From positions 62,001 to 126,000 of the forward strand of contig NZ_JAAVJI010000007.1 of the NCBI RefSeq assembly GCF_012033695.1: DNA of 64,000 nucleotides. Direction: 5' to 3'. Positions 27,256 through 37,354 of this stretch are shown here, piece after piece; the stretch's first letter is position 1, and every line of letters starts with the position of its first letter. Below the pieces are notes generated by a model. That model saw only the letters and a program-made list of their open reading frames with translations, ran no database searches and was not told the origin of the DNA. The DNA is from Pseudomonas quercus (GTDB lineage Bacteria > Pseudomonadota > Gammaproteobacteria > Pseudomonadales > Pseudomonadaceae). The position numbers and the translations under genes are program-made.

Positions 27256-30200
27256 TCAGTTCACCCACACTCGTGCATTACGGAACATGCGCATCCAGCC
27301 GCCGTCTTCGCTCCACTCATCGGCGTACCAAGAGTTCTGCACGGCGCGGAAGACCCGCTCCGGGTGCGGCATCATGATGGTTACACGGCCGTCGCGGCTG
27401 GTGAGGCCGGTAATCCCGCGGGGCGAACCGTTAGGGTTGGCCGGGTAGGTTTCCGTAACCTTGCCGTGGTTGTCCACAAAGCGCAGTGCAATGCAGCCCG
27501 AGGTGTCCGCTTCGATCAAGGCCTGCTCATTGGCAAACTCCGCATGGCCTTCACCATGGGCAATGGCGATTGGCATACGCGAACCGGCCATGCCCTGCAG
27601 GAAGATGGAGTTGCTTTCCTGCACCTGCACCAGGGCCACGCGGGCTTCGAACTGTTCGGAGCGGTTGCGCACGAAATGCGGCCAGCTTTCGCTGCCAGGG
27701 ATCAGCTCGTGCAGGTTGGACATCATCTGGCAACCGTTGCACACGCCCAGGGCAAAGCTGTCGGTGCGCTCGAAGAACTGCTGGAAGCCTTCCCGTGCGC
27801 GGCTGTTGAACAGCGCCGACTTGGCCCAGCCCTCGCCCGCCCCCAGCACATCGCCATAGGAGAACCCGCCGCAGGCCACCAGGCCCTTGAAGTCGTTCAG
27901 GTCTACACGGCCAGCCAGAATGTCGCTCATGTGCACGTCCAGGGCGGTGAAGCCGGCACGGTCGAAGGCGGCAGCCATCTCGACCTGGCCGTTCACACCC
28001 TGCTCGCGCAGCACAGCCACCTTGGGTCGCACGCCCGTCTTGATGTACGGCGCACTGATGTTTTCATTCACGTCGAATGACAGCTTGGCGTGCAGCCCTG
28101 GGTTGTCTTCTTCAAGCAACGCGTCGAATTCCTGGTCGGCACAGGTGGCGTTATCCCGCAACCGCTGAATGCGGTAGCTGGTTTCTGCCCACTGGCGTTG
28201 CAACAGGCGGCGCTCGCCTTCGAACAAAGTGGTGTCGCCCAAGCGAATGGACACATGGCCGTTGTTGATCGGTTTGCCGATCACCACCACGCAGTCGGCA
28301 AGGCCGGCCGCGCTAAACTGGGTAAGAATGGCAGGCGTAGCGTCGTGACGTACCTGAATCACGGCGCCCAGCTCTTCGTTGAACAGCACGGCTGCCGCTT
28401 CTTCAGGGCCATGGGCCAGGGTGTCCAGGCGCAGGTCCAGGCCGCAATGGCCGGCGAAGGCCATTTCCAGCGCCGTTACCAGCAGGCCACCGTCCGAACG
28501 GTCGTGGTAGGCCAGCAGGTGGCCGTCCGCGTTCAAGCCCTGGATCACGGCGAAGAATGCCTTCAGGTCCTCGGCATCGTCCACGTCTGGTGCCGTCCGC
28601 CCCAGTTGGCTGTGCACCTGGGCGAGGATGGAAGCACCCATGCGGTTCTTGCCACGGCCCAGGTCGATCAGGATGAGGTCTGTTTCGCCCTTGTCCATGC
28701 GCAACTGGGGCGTGAGGGTTTTACGGATATCGGTGACCGGCGCAAAGCCGCTGACGATCAGGGACATTGGCGAGGTGACAGCCTTGTCCGCGCCTTCATC
28801 CTGCCAGCGGGTTTGCATGGACATGGAGTCCTTGCCTACAGGAATGGTGATGCCCAGGGCCGGGCACAGCTCCATGCCCACGGCCTTCACCGTGTCGTAC
28901 AGGCGCGCGTCTTCGCCAGGGTGGCCGGCTGCGGCCATCCAGTTGGCGGAAAGCTTCACGTCCGACAGTTTGCCAATGGCCGAGGCCGCCAGGTTGGTAA
29001 GGGTTTCACCAATGGCCATGCGCCCGGAAGCGGGGGCGTCCAGCAAGGCCAGCGGAGTGCGCTCGCCCAAGGCCATGGCTTCACCGGTGTGTACATCGAA
29101 GCTGGTGGCAGTCACGGCACAGTCTGCCACAGGCACCTGCCACGGGCCGACCATCTGGTCCCGGGCTACCAGGCCTGTGATGGTACGGTCGCCAATGGTG
29201 ATCAGGAAGCTCTTGCTGGCCACCGCCGGGTGGCGCAGCACGCGGCTGATGGCGTCGGCCAGGTTCAGCGTGGCCGGGTCGAAATCGTCGCCTTGCTCGG
29301 CTTCGCGTGCGACCGCCCGGTGCATGCGGGGCGCCTTGCCCAGCAGTACTTCCAGCGGCATGTCCACGGGGCTGTTGCCAAAGTGGCTGTCGGTGACGGT
29401 GAGCTGCGGCTCGGCAGTCGCCTCGCCTACCACCGCGAACGGGCAACGCTCACGCTCGCAAATGGCCTGGAAGCGGGGGAAATCTTCCGCAGGCACGGCC
29501 ATCACGTAGCGTTCCTGGGATTCGTTGCTCCAGATTTCATGCGGGGCCATGCCCGGCTCGTCGTTGGGCACGCTGCGCAGTTCGAAGCGGCCACCACGGC
29601 CCCCGTCGTTCACCAGCTCAGGGAAGGCGTTGGACAAGCCGCCCGCACCCACGTCGTGGATGAAGCAGATGGGGTTGGCATCGCCCAGCTGCCAGCAGCG
29701 GTCGATCACTTCCTGGCAACGGCGCTCCATTTCAGGGTTTTCACGCTGTACGGAGGCGAAGTCCAGGTCTGCCGAGCTGGCGCCTGTGGCCATGGACGAG
29801 GCTGCGCCGCCGCCCAGGCCGATCAGCATGGCCGGGCCGCCCAACACGATCAGCTTGGCCCCTACGGGAATCTCGCCCTTCTGCACGTGCTCGGCGCGGA
29901 TGTTGCCCAGGCCGCCAGCCAGCATGATGGGCTTGTGGTAGCCGCGGACTTCCTCGCCACGGGGGCTGTTCACTGCCTGTTCGAACGTACGGAAATAGCC
30001 GGTAAGCGCCGGGCGCCCGAACTCATTGTTGAACGCCGCGCCGCCCAGCGGGCCTTCGATCATGATGTCCAGTGGCGTAACAATGCGCTCAGGCTTGCCA
30101 TAGGCTTTTTCCCATGGCTGCTCAAAGCCAGGGATATTGAGGTTGGACACGGTGAAACCGGTCAGGCCCGCCTTGGGTTTGGCGCCTCGGCCAGTGGCAC

Positions 30201-31152
30201 CTTCGTCGCGGATTTCGCCACCTGAACCGGTGGAAGCGCCTGGGAACGGTGCAATGGCCGTAGGGTGGTTATGGGTTTCCACCTTCATGAGGATATGCAC
30301 AGGCTCACGCACGGCGGCGTATTCACGTGTGTCCGGGTTGGGGAAGAACCGGCCGGCCTCGTTGCCCACGATCACGGCAGCGTTGTCTTTGTAGGCCGAC
30401 AGCACCCCTTCGCCATGCATCTGGTAGGTGTTCTTGATCATGCCGAACAGGCTTTTTTCCTGGGCCTGGCCGTCGATGTCCCAACTGGCGTTGAAGATTT
30501 TGTGACGGCAGTGCTCGGAGTTCGCCTGGGCGAACATCATCAGTTCGATGTCGTTGGGGTTACGCTTGAGGCCCTGGAAACTGGTGACCAGGTAGTCGAT
30601 TTCGTCATCGGCCAACGCCAGGCCCAAGCTCAGGTTGGCTGCTTCCAAGGCCGCACGGCCGCCGCCCAGCACGTCTACAGAGGTCATGGGTTGAGGTTCG
30701 GCATGGCGGAACATGGCCGAAGCGTCTTCCAAGCGATCCAGTACACGCTGGGTCATGCGGTCATGCAACACGGCGGCCACGTCGGCGGCCTGCGCATCGC
30801 TCAGTTCGCCCTGCACATAATAGGCAATGCCGCGCTCCAGGCGCTCCACGGTACCCAGCCCACAGTTGTGGGCAATGTCGCTGGCCTTGCTCGACCACGG
30901 CGAGATGGTGCCGAACCGTGGCACCACCAGGAACAGACGCCCAGCGGGTTCCTGCACCGGAACGCTTGGGCCGTACTTGAGCAAGCGCGCCAGCACCTGC
31001 AGCTGTTCATCGTTGAGGTCTGCCTTGAGTTCGGCAAAATGGGCGAACTCGGCGTAAAGACCGGTGACAGCGGGGACCTTCTGACTCACTTGCTCCAGTA
31101 ATTTACCGTGGCGGAAGGCAGAAAGGGCAGGAGCGCCGCGCAGGATCAACAT
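27256..31152 (-). CDS. purL: Phosphoribosylformylglycinamidine synthase
   Basis: PurL makes formylglycinamidine ribonucleotide from FGAR, glutamine and ATP in purine synthesis. The start at 31152 ([21 protein letters not shown]) gives 1298 residues, the length of the large single-chain form. The N-terminal PurS-like domain, a linker, two AIR-synthase-type domains ([42 protein letters not shown] is the first ATP-site region, only partly quoted in motifs) and the class I glutaminase domain are present. The glutaminase nucleophile is in [12 protein letters not shown] and the His/Glu pair in [10 protein letters not shown]. It diverges from mltF. Confidence 0.98.
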   Translation of the reverse strand: MLILRGAPALSAFRHGKLLEQVSQKVPAVTGLYAEFAHFAELKADLNDEQLQVLARLLKYGPSVPVQEPAGRLFLVVPRFGTISPWSSKASDIAHNCGLGTVERLERGIAYYVQGELSDAQAADVAAVLHDRMTQRVLDRLEDASAMFRHAEPQPMTSVDVLGGGRAALEAANLSLGLALADDEIDYLVTSFQGLKRNPNDIELMMFAQANSEHCRHKIFNASWDIDGQAQEKSLFGMIKNTYQMHGEGVLSAYKDNAAVIVGNEAGRFFPNPDTREYAAVREPVHILMKVETHNHPTAIAPFPGASTGSGGEIRDEGATGRGAKPKAGLTGFTVSNLNIPGFEQPWEKAYGKPERIVTPLDIMIEGPLGGAAFNNEFGRPALTGYFRTFEQAVNSPRGEEVRGYHKPIMLAGGLGNIRAEHVQKGEIPVGAKLIVLGGPAMLIGLGGGAASSMATGASSADLDFASVQRENPEMERRCQEVIDRCWQLGDANPICFIHDVGAGGLSNAFPELVNDGGRGGRFELRSVPNDEPGMAPHEIWSNESQERYVMAVPAEDFPRFQAICERERCPFAVVGEATAEPQLTVTDSHFGNSPVDMPLEVLLGKAPRMHRAVAREAEQGDDFDPATLNLADAISRVLRHPAVASKSFLITIGDRTITGLVARDQMVGPWQVPVADCAVTATSFDVHTGEAMALGERTPLALLDAPASGRMAIGETLTNLAASAIGKLSDVKLSANWMAAAGHPGEDARLYDTVKAVGMELCPALGITIPVGKDSMSMQTRWQDEGADKAVTSPMSLIVSGFAPVTDIRKTLTPQLRMDKGETDLILIDLGRGKNRMGASILAQVHSQLGRTAPDVDDAEDLKAFFAVIQGLNADGHLLAYHDRSDGGLLVTALEMAFAGHCGLDLRLDTLAHGPEEAAAVLFNEELGAVIQVRHDATPAILTQFSAAGLADCVVVIGKPINNGHVSIRLGDTTLFEGERRLLQRQWAETSYRIQRLRDNATCADQEFDALLEEDNPGLHAKLSFDVNENISAPYIKTGVRPKVAVLREQGVNGQVEMAAAFDRAGFTALDVHMSDILAGRVDLNDFKGLVACGGFSYGDVLGAGEGWAKSALFNSRAREGFQQFFERTDSFALGVCNGCQMMSNLHELIPGSESWPHFVRNRSEQFEARVALVQVQESNSIFLQGMAGSRMPIAIAHGEGHAEFANEQALIEADTSGCIALRFVDNHGKVTETYPANPNGSPRGITGLTSRDGRVTIMMPHPERVFRAVQNSWYADEWSEDGGWMRMFRNARVWVN

Positions 31153-31197
31153 CGTGGGGACAGCCTCGAGAGGGTGTAGAGGGGTCGCGCATTCTAG

Positions 31198-32820
<1,623 letters not shown>

Positions 32821-32919
32821 CGAAGGCGAGTGACGATGAGAAGCGAGGGGGGGTTGCTACTGCGCGTGCAGTGGCCCCACCTCTGAAACGAAGCGTAAAC
32901 ATGGAGGCAAGGTTGCGGT

Positions 32920-33447
32920 ATGAATGGCTATGAGCACCTGGAGCAAGAGGGCGCTGTACAGGTAGAGCACCGGTTGTCCTGGCTGGCGTACGTGCGCGTA
33001 GTGTTTACCTTCCTGCTCATGGTGGCCATCTCCGTGGGTATTGGCTGGTGGGCCTTGAACGAAGCCCTTACTGACCGGGCGTTTCAGGCAGGCATCGTGG
33101 CAAGCGGCGTCGTGCTGCTGAGTGCTTTGGCGTTGTTCGTGTATAAGGTGCTGTACCTCAAGAGCATCTACCTGTACACCGATGCGTCTGGCGTGTGGAT
33201 ACACAGCGGGATTCTGCCTTGGAGCAAAGGCACCCGTGGTGTGAAGTGGCGTGATATCGAAGACGCCGTGTATTACCCCGGGTTTGTCAGCTGGCTGTTT
33301 CGTTCCTATACCGTGCGCATCGGGCACCGCTTTACCAAAACCAGCGAGATATTTGTGTACAACCTGGCCCACGGCAACAAGGTAGTGGAGCAGATCAATG
33401 CGCTGCACCAGAGCAACCTGGCAACGGAACCCCAGGGCGCGCTGTAA
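32920..33447 (+). CDS. Two-TM membrane protein with a bacterial PH-like domain
   Basis: A 175-residue protein. Two membrane helices (YVRVVFTFLLMVAISVGIGWW and FQAGIVASGVVLLSALALFVY, roughly 27-48 and 65-85) are followed by a cytosolic beta-rich segment (IYLYTDASGVWIHSGILPWSKGTRGVKWRDIED) typical of bacterial PH (bPH2) domains. Function unknown. It follows mltF by 99 bp in the same direction. It could also be a member of a Pseudomonas-specific family without a real PH fold. Confidence 0.65.
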   Translation: MNGYEHLEQEGAVQVEHRLSWLAYVRVVFTFLLMVAISVGIGWWALNEALTDRAFQAGIVASGVVLLSALALFVYKVLYLKSIYLYTDASGVWIHSGILPWSKGTRGVKWRDIEDAVYYPGFVSWLFRSYTVRIGHRFTKTSEIFVYNLAHGNKVVEQINALHQSNLATEPQGAL

Positions 33448-33589
33448 GCGGGAGCTGGTGGTGTACCGCTTTATCCGGCCATGTCACACCCCATGAAGTG
33501 TAGCCCCACCCTAGCGCTTCCGCGCCCCCAAGCACGAGGGAACTCATCGCCAACGAGGGCCACTCATGGGGACACAGAGGGGGTTCGTG

Positions 33590-34318
33590 ATGCACGTAAA
33601 TCAGCCCAAACATATAGACCACAGTAACTTCTTATCCGCAGCCAGCAAACTATCCGCACCCGGCAAAGTTTCGGTCAAGTTCTCAATCCCGAAATCGCCG
33701 TTCAAAATCAATGGGGATTCGCTGGGGTGGGTGGAAGGGGTCATCTCGAAACTGAGTGCTTCCTTTGGCAAGCGCTTGATGGACAGTATTCAAAGCAACA
33801 GCCTGTTCAAGGTGGCTGGTGCAGGGCCCAACACCTTCGGCATGCACCCTTTTACCGAAAACGGGCAAGACTTTCACCCTCAACTCAATTTCGTGCAAGA
33901 CCACAATCAGGACCTAAACCTCGCCAGTGTCAATGTAAAGATCAACAACGGCCCTTATCAGCAATGGGGAGCTGCGCCAGACGCAGCACACCTAGCTCCG
34001 CCTCCTCAGGCCCAGCCCAGCGCACCTCGGCCCACCCTGCCCCAACGTCCGCCTGTGGGTATAGGGCTAACCAGCGTTGGGTTAGGGCTCGGTAACCATC
34101 AGGCATTTAAAAATGCACGCCCAGCCCGTGAAGTGTATGAGGCCAGGCACAGTTCAAATTCAAACGCCCAACACCTTGCTGACAGTATCAATAACATGCG
34201 CCAGCAGCAGGAAGAACTTCAGAATGCCGCAGCGTTTATTGCTGAAGAAAAAGATAAAGATTTCAAGCCTCCCTTGAGCCGTGAAGCTTACGAGGCCAAG
34301 CTCAATGCTAAACTTTAG
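33590..34318 (+). CDS. Unknown protein with proline-rich centre, upstream of papain-like protease
   Basis: A 242-residue protein I do not recognise. The ATG at 33590 is preferred to the frame opening at 33566 because a G-rich Shine-Dalgarno lies before it. Three parts are visible: an N-terminal globular stretch to about 115, a proline-rich linker (APPPQAQPSAPRPTLPQRPP), and a charged helical C-terminus. The tail carries a degenerate repeat, PAREVYEARHSS and LSREAYEAKLNA. It has no signal peptide or membrane segment. It lies 183 bp upstream of a papain-like protease gene in the same direction; together they could be a secreted effector and partner, but this is inference. Confidence 0.6.
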   Translation: MHVNQPKHIDHSNFLSAASKLSAPGKVSVKFSIPKSPFKINGDSLGWVEGVISKLSASFGKRLMDSIQSNSLFKVAGAGPNTFGMHPFTENGQDFHPQLNFVQDHNQDLNLASVNVKINNGPYQQWGAAPDAAHLAPPPQAQPSAPRPTLPQRPPVGIGLTSVGLGLGNHQAFKNARPAREVYEARHSSNSNAQHLADSINNMRQQQEELQNAAAFIAEEKDKDFKPPLSREAYEAKLNAKL

Positions 34319-34501
34319 GCCATGAACCGCTTAGTGGGTGGTCAACTTAAATACCGTATCGCATTTTCAAAAAAAATCGACACGCGCCGGCCATTCACTA
34401 GAAGAGCAAGGCGATTAGAGCATTTTAGTGGCCTTAAAGGCCCTATTTAGGCGGAAAAACCATGGGCCGACCATGTTTTATGATAGCTATGAGGGCCGAG
34501 C

Positions 34502-35143
34502 ATGAAGCTGAATGGATTAGTTGGTAAGTTGCTCGACTTCCGGGACACACCTCCCAAAGACGGAGTTCTGGTGTCACGGCCTTTCCCGGCAGGGCAACCT
34601 GCCCAATCTAGCGAATTAGCGAACACCTATGCTTTTCTAGACGTACCTTTTTTCCATCAACAACACATCAATCTGTGCGGAGACGCCAGTGTAAACATGC
34701 TACTTGCGTACCATAATAGCCAAACAAATGACTTGAGCAAGAACCCTCGGGGCGTGCTTACCGGTCTCACCTCAGACGGAATCAAGGACCAGTTGAAAGA
34801 GAAGGGTATAACCCCAATTTCTTTGGGGCTGCCAAAGAGGTTGAACGCTAAAGGTAAACGCGGCTGGGAAATCGAAGATCTTTGTAAGAAGCTGAATCGG
34901 CATGGTCCGTTTGTATGCTCAGGACGCTTGCAGGGTGACGTTGTCAATCACTGTATTGTATTGGTCGGCGCATCGGACAACACGATTGTATACCACGACC
35001 CATGGTGCGGGGCCCGCCGTACGAAAACGCTTGAACAATTCAATACTTTCTTAAACTGGGATGACCCTGATGCAATGATTTTCGGAGCAAAGATAACGGC
35101 GCCCTCCCCTCGCCATTCGTTGCAACAACGAAACTGGGGCTGA
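34502..35143 (+). CDS. Papain-like cysteine protease (C39/C70-like)
   Basis: A 213-residue protein whose central domain resembles C39-like/AvrRpt2-like papain-fold peptidases. The putative catalytic set is Cys59 in HINLCGDASVNMLLAYH, His150 in VVNHCIVLVG and Asp166 in IVYHDPWCG, in the right order and spacing. There is no signal peptide or membrane segment, and no attached ABC transporter, so bacteriocin export processing (the classical C39 role) is unlikely. GC content is lower than in the flanking core genes. Similar folds occur in secreted effectors; that role here is inferred. Confidence 0.72.
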   Translation: MKLNGLVGKLLDFRDTPPKDGVLVSRPFPAGQPAQSSELANTYAFLDVPFFHQQHINLCGDASVNMLLAYHNSQTNDLSKNPRGVLTGLTSDGIKDQLKEKGITPISLGLPKRLNAKGKRGWEIEDLCKKLNRHGPFVCSGRLQGDVVNHCIVLVGASDNTIVYHDPWCGARRTKTLEQFNTFLNWDDPDAMIFGAKITAPSPRHSLQQRNWG

Positions 35144-35177
35144 AGCAGGCGGTTTCAAGGTTTGAATGTAAAGCCTG

Positions 35178-35199
35178 CCTGTTGAGGCAGGGATACGCG
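35178..35199. other. Short hairpin downstream of the protease gene
   Basis: CCTGCC TGTTGA GGCAGG can form a 6-bp stem about 35 bp after the protease stop codon. There is no following T run, so it is not a convincing terminator. The rest of 35144-35310 shows nothing recognisable. Confidence 0.35.
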
Positions 35200-35310
35200 G
35201 TGGCAATACCTGGCCACCCTAGAGTCGTCAATCGCATGGCTGTGCTGGGGACCGAATAGGGTCATGGCCGAAATCTATGTGCGCTGGCCCGTGGAGGGCC
35301 GTGCGGGCCC

Positions 35311-35799
35311 TTAGCCTTGCCGAGCCGCCCTTCGCTGCTTGAAGAACTCACTCAGCGCCGCGCCACATGCCTCAGCCATCACCCCGCCTTCCAGCAGCAC
35401 CCGGTGGTTGAGAAACGGCTGGGTAAAGAACTGGCCTTGGCTTTGGGCGATGCCGGCCTTGGGCTCCAAGGCGCCAAACACCACCCGCGCTATGCGAGCG
35501 TGAACAATTAGCCCGGCGCACATGCTGCAGGGCTCCAACGTGACATAGAGCGTGCTGCCGGGCAGCCGGTAGTTGTTCACGGCTTGGGCCGCTTCACGAA
35601 TGGCCACCATCTCAGCATGGGCACTGGGGTCGTTGGTGGTGATCGGGCAATTGAAACCCCGGCCTATCACCTCACCGTTCTGAACGACTACGGCCCCCAC
35701 AGGCACCTCGCCTCGTGCGGCACCTTGTGCAGCCAGTTCCAGGGCCATGTGCATGAAGTGCCGGTCCTGGCTGCGGTCGACAATCATGGGCTGGCGCAT
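35311..35799 (-). CDS. tadA: tRNA-specific adenosine deaminase
   Basis: TadA deaminates A34 to inosine in tRNA-Arg(ACG). The start ATG at 35799 overlaps the stop codon of the upstream oxidase (TGATG), giving 162 residues; GAGGTGG lies before it. Zinc and catalytic motifs are present: DPSAHAEMVAIREA and LEPCSMCAGLIVHARI. In P. putida the gene after cumA was named cumB and is this same deaminase. Overlapping start and stop imply translational coupling with the oxidase. Confidence 0.95.
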   Translation of the reverse strand: MRQPMIVDRSQDRHFMHMALELAAQGAARGEVPVGAVVVQNGEVIGRGFNCPITTNDPSAHAEMVAIREAAQAVNNYRLPGSTLYVTLEPCSMCAGLIVHARIARVVFGALEPKAGIAQSQGQFFTQPFLNHRVLLEGGVMAEACGAALSEFFKQRRAARQG

Positions 35800-37172
35800 C
35801 ACGCCACCTCAATGGCGGCCATCAGGCCGGTTTCCATGTGGTCGATCACATGGCAGTGGAACATCCAGGTGCCTGGGTTATCGGCCACCAGTGCCACCTG
35901 CGCACGTTCGTTGCGCCCCAGCAGGTAAGTGTCGGTGAAGTAGGGAATGACCTTGTGGCGGTTGGAAGCGATCACCTTGAAGCTCATGCCGTGCAGGTGC
36001 ACCGGGTGCTGGTACTGGGTCATGTTCTTGAGCTCGAAAATGTAGCTCTTGCCCTTTTCAAGCCGTGCAATGGGCCGGTCTGCGCAGGTTTTATCGTTGA
36101 TGTCCCACGCCACCCCGTTGATCTGCCACAGGCTGGGGGTGCCAGTGTCCCCCGCTTCAGCCGTGCTGCCCACCCATTCGAAATTGAAATTGAGTTTTTC
36201 GGCAGTGGCCAGGTGCGGTTCGGCAATGGGGTTGGCCGGGAGCGCAGGTGGCCACGGGGTGGCGTTACCCTCGGTGGCCACAGCACGCAACGTGCCCAGG
36301 CGCACCGGGCCGTCGCGCAGTGAAATCTCTTCGCCTGCCGCAGGCACTTTCAAGGCCAGGCACAGGCGCATGCCAGGGCCTAGCCAATAGTCTTTCCCCA
36401 AAGGCCGTGGTTCGATAGGGTTGCCATCCAGCGCATAAATACGCGCGTCACCTGCACCTTTGAGGTTCAGCCGGTAGGTGGCAGTGTTATCCAGGTTGAG
36501 TACGCGCAGCCTTACGATCTGGCCAGCAGGCAGGTCGAGGACAGGCGTTGGCGTGCCATTTATGGTCGACAGCCGGCCCAGGGTGCCATTACGCGCGGCT
36601 TCCCGAACGATGCTGAATGGCAGAAACGCACCCTCCTCGTCCACGTGCCAGTTCTTCAGGCATAGGGTGCGCTCGTGCATGAAACCCGTGGGTTCACGCT
36701 CCTCGACGATAAGCGGCCCTACCAGCCCACGCCCCAACTGCTCGCTGCTGGCCACGTGGGGGTGGTACCAGTAACTGCCTGCGTCGGGCACACGGAAGCG
36801 GTAATCAAAGGTTTCCCCCGGTAATACCGGTAGCTGCGACACATAGGGCACACCGTCCATGTTCAACGGCAGGCGAATGCCGTGCCAATGAATCGTGGTA
36901 GGTACTGGCAGGCGGTTCACGAAACGCACCCGCAGCCATTCACCCTGCCGTACCCGCAACTCGGTACCTGGCGCGGTGCCGCCAAAGGCCCAGGCCGTGG
37001 TGGTGTGGCCAGGTACCAGTTCCACGTCCAGTGGCGCGGCGATCAACTCGTAATCGTGCCCGCCTGGTGCCTCGTTTCGGCCTAGCCAGTACCGTGCGCC
37101 ACCGCCAGCACCCAGCCCTACGACTGCCAGGCCGGAAAGGCCAGCAAGGATTTGGCGACGTGTGAAGGACAT
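35799..37172 (-). CDS. cumA: Multicopper oxidase, CumA-like, Tat-exported
   Basis: A 457-residue multicopper oxidase. The start at 37172 gives a twin-arginine signal (MSFTRRQILAGLSGLAVVGLG). Copper-binding motifs are complete: IHWHGIRLPL, YWYHPHVA, HPVHLHGMSF and MFHCHVIDHMETGLMAAI, so trinuclear and type-1 sites are all predicted. Size and position upstream of tadA match cumA of P. putida GB-1, first linked to Mn(II) oxidation; cumA also occurs in strains that do not oxidise manganese, so that activity cannot be inferred. The 182-bp gap to the divergent toxin gene holds both promoters. Confidence 0.9.
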   Translation of the reverse strand: MSFTRRQILAGLSGLAVVGLGAGGGARYWLGRNEAPGGHDYELIAAPLDVELVPGHTTTAWAFGGTAPGTELRVRQGEWLRVRFVNRLPVPTTIHWHGIRLPLNMDGVPYVSQLPVLPGETFDYRFRVPDAGSYWYHPHVASSEQLGRGLVGPLIVEEREPTGFMHERTLCLKNWHVDEEGAFLPFSIVREAARNGTLGRLSTINGTPTPVLDLPAGQIVRLRVLNLDNTATYRLNLKGAGDARIYALDGNPIEPRPLGKDYWLGPGMRLCLALKVPAAGEEISLRDGPVRLGTLRAVATEGNATPWPPALPANPIAEPHLATAEKLNFNFEWVGSTAEAGDTGTPSLWQINGVAWDINDKTCADRPIARLEKGKSYIFELKNMTQYQHPVHLHGMSFKVIASNRHKVIPYFTDTYLLGRNERAQVALVADNPGTWMFHCHVIDHMETGLMAAIEVA

Positions 37173-37354
37173 TGAGCTCAACCTCTGATACCGAGACGCG
37201 GCCCAGGCCGCGAAGGGGGCGGATACGATACACGGGTACTGCAAAAATTTTAAGTAACGGCGCATAAGGCGCTGCCGGGCTCTGTGATACCCCTGTACCA
37301 CCTGTGCCCTGCCCCGCCTGCTCACGCTAGGCCCCTTTTCCCTGGAGGCATAGC

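Noticed and set aside
28090..30225. Long plus-strand open frame (711 codons) across purL
   Set aside because: It is antisense to a fully conserved PurL; the composition is what GC-rich codon bias produces on the opposite strand.
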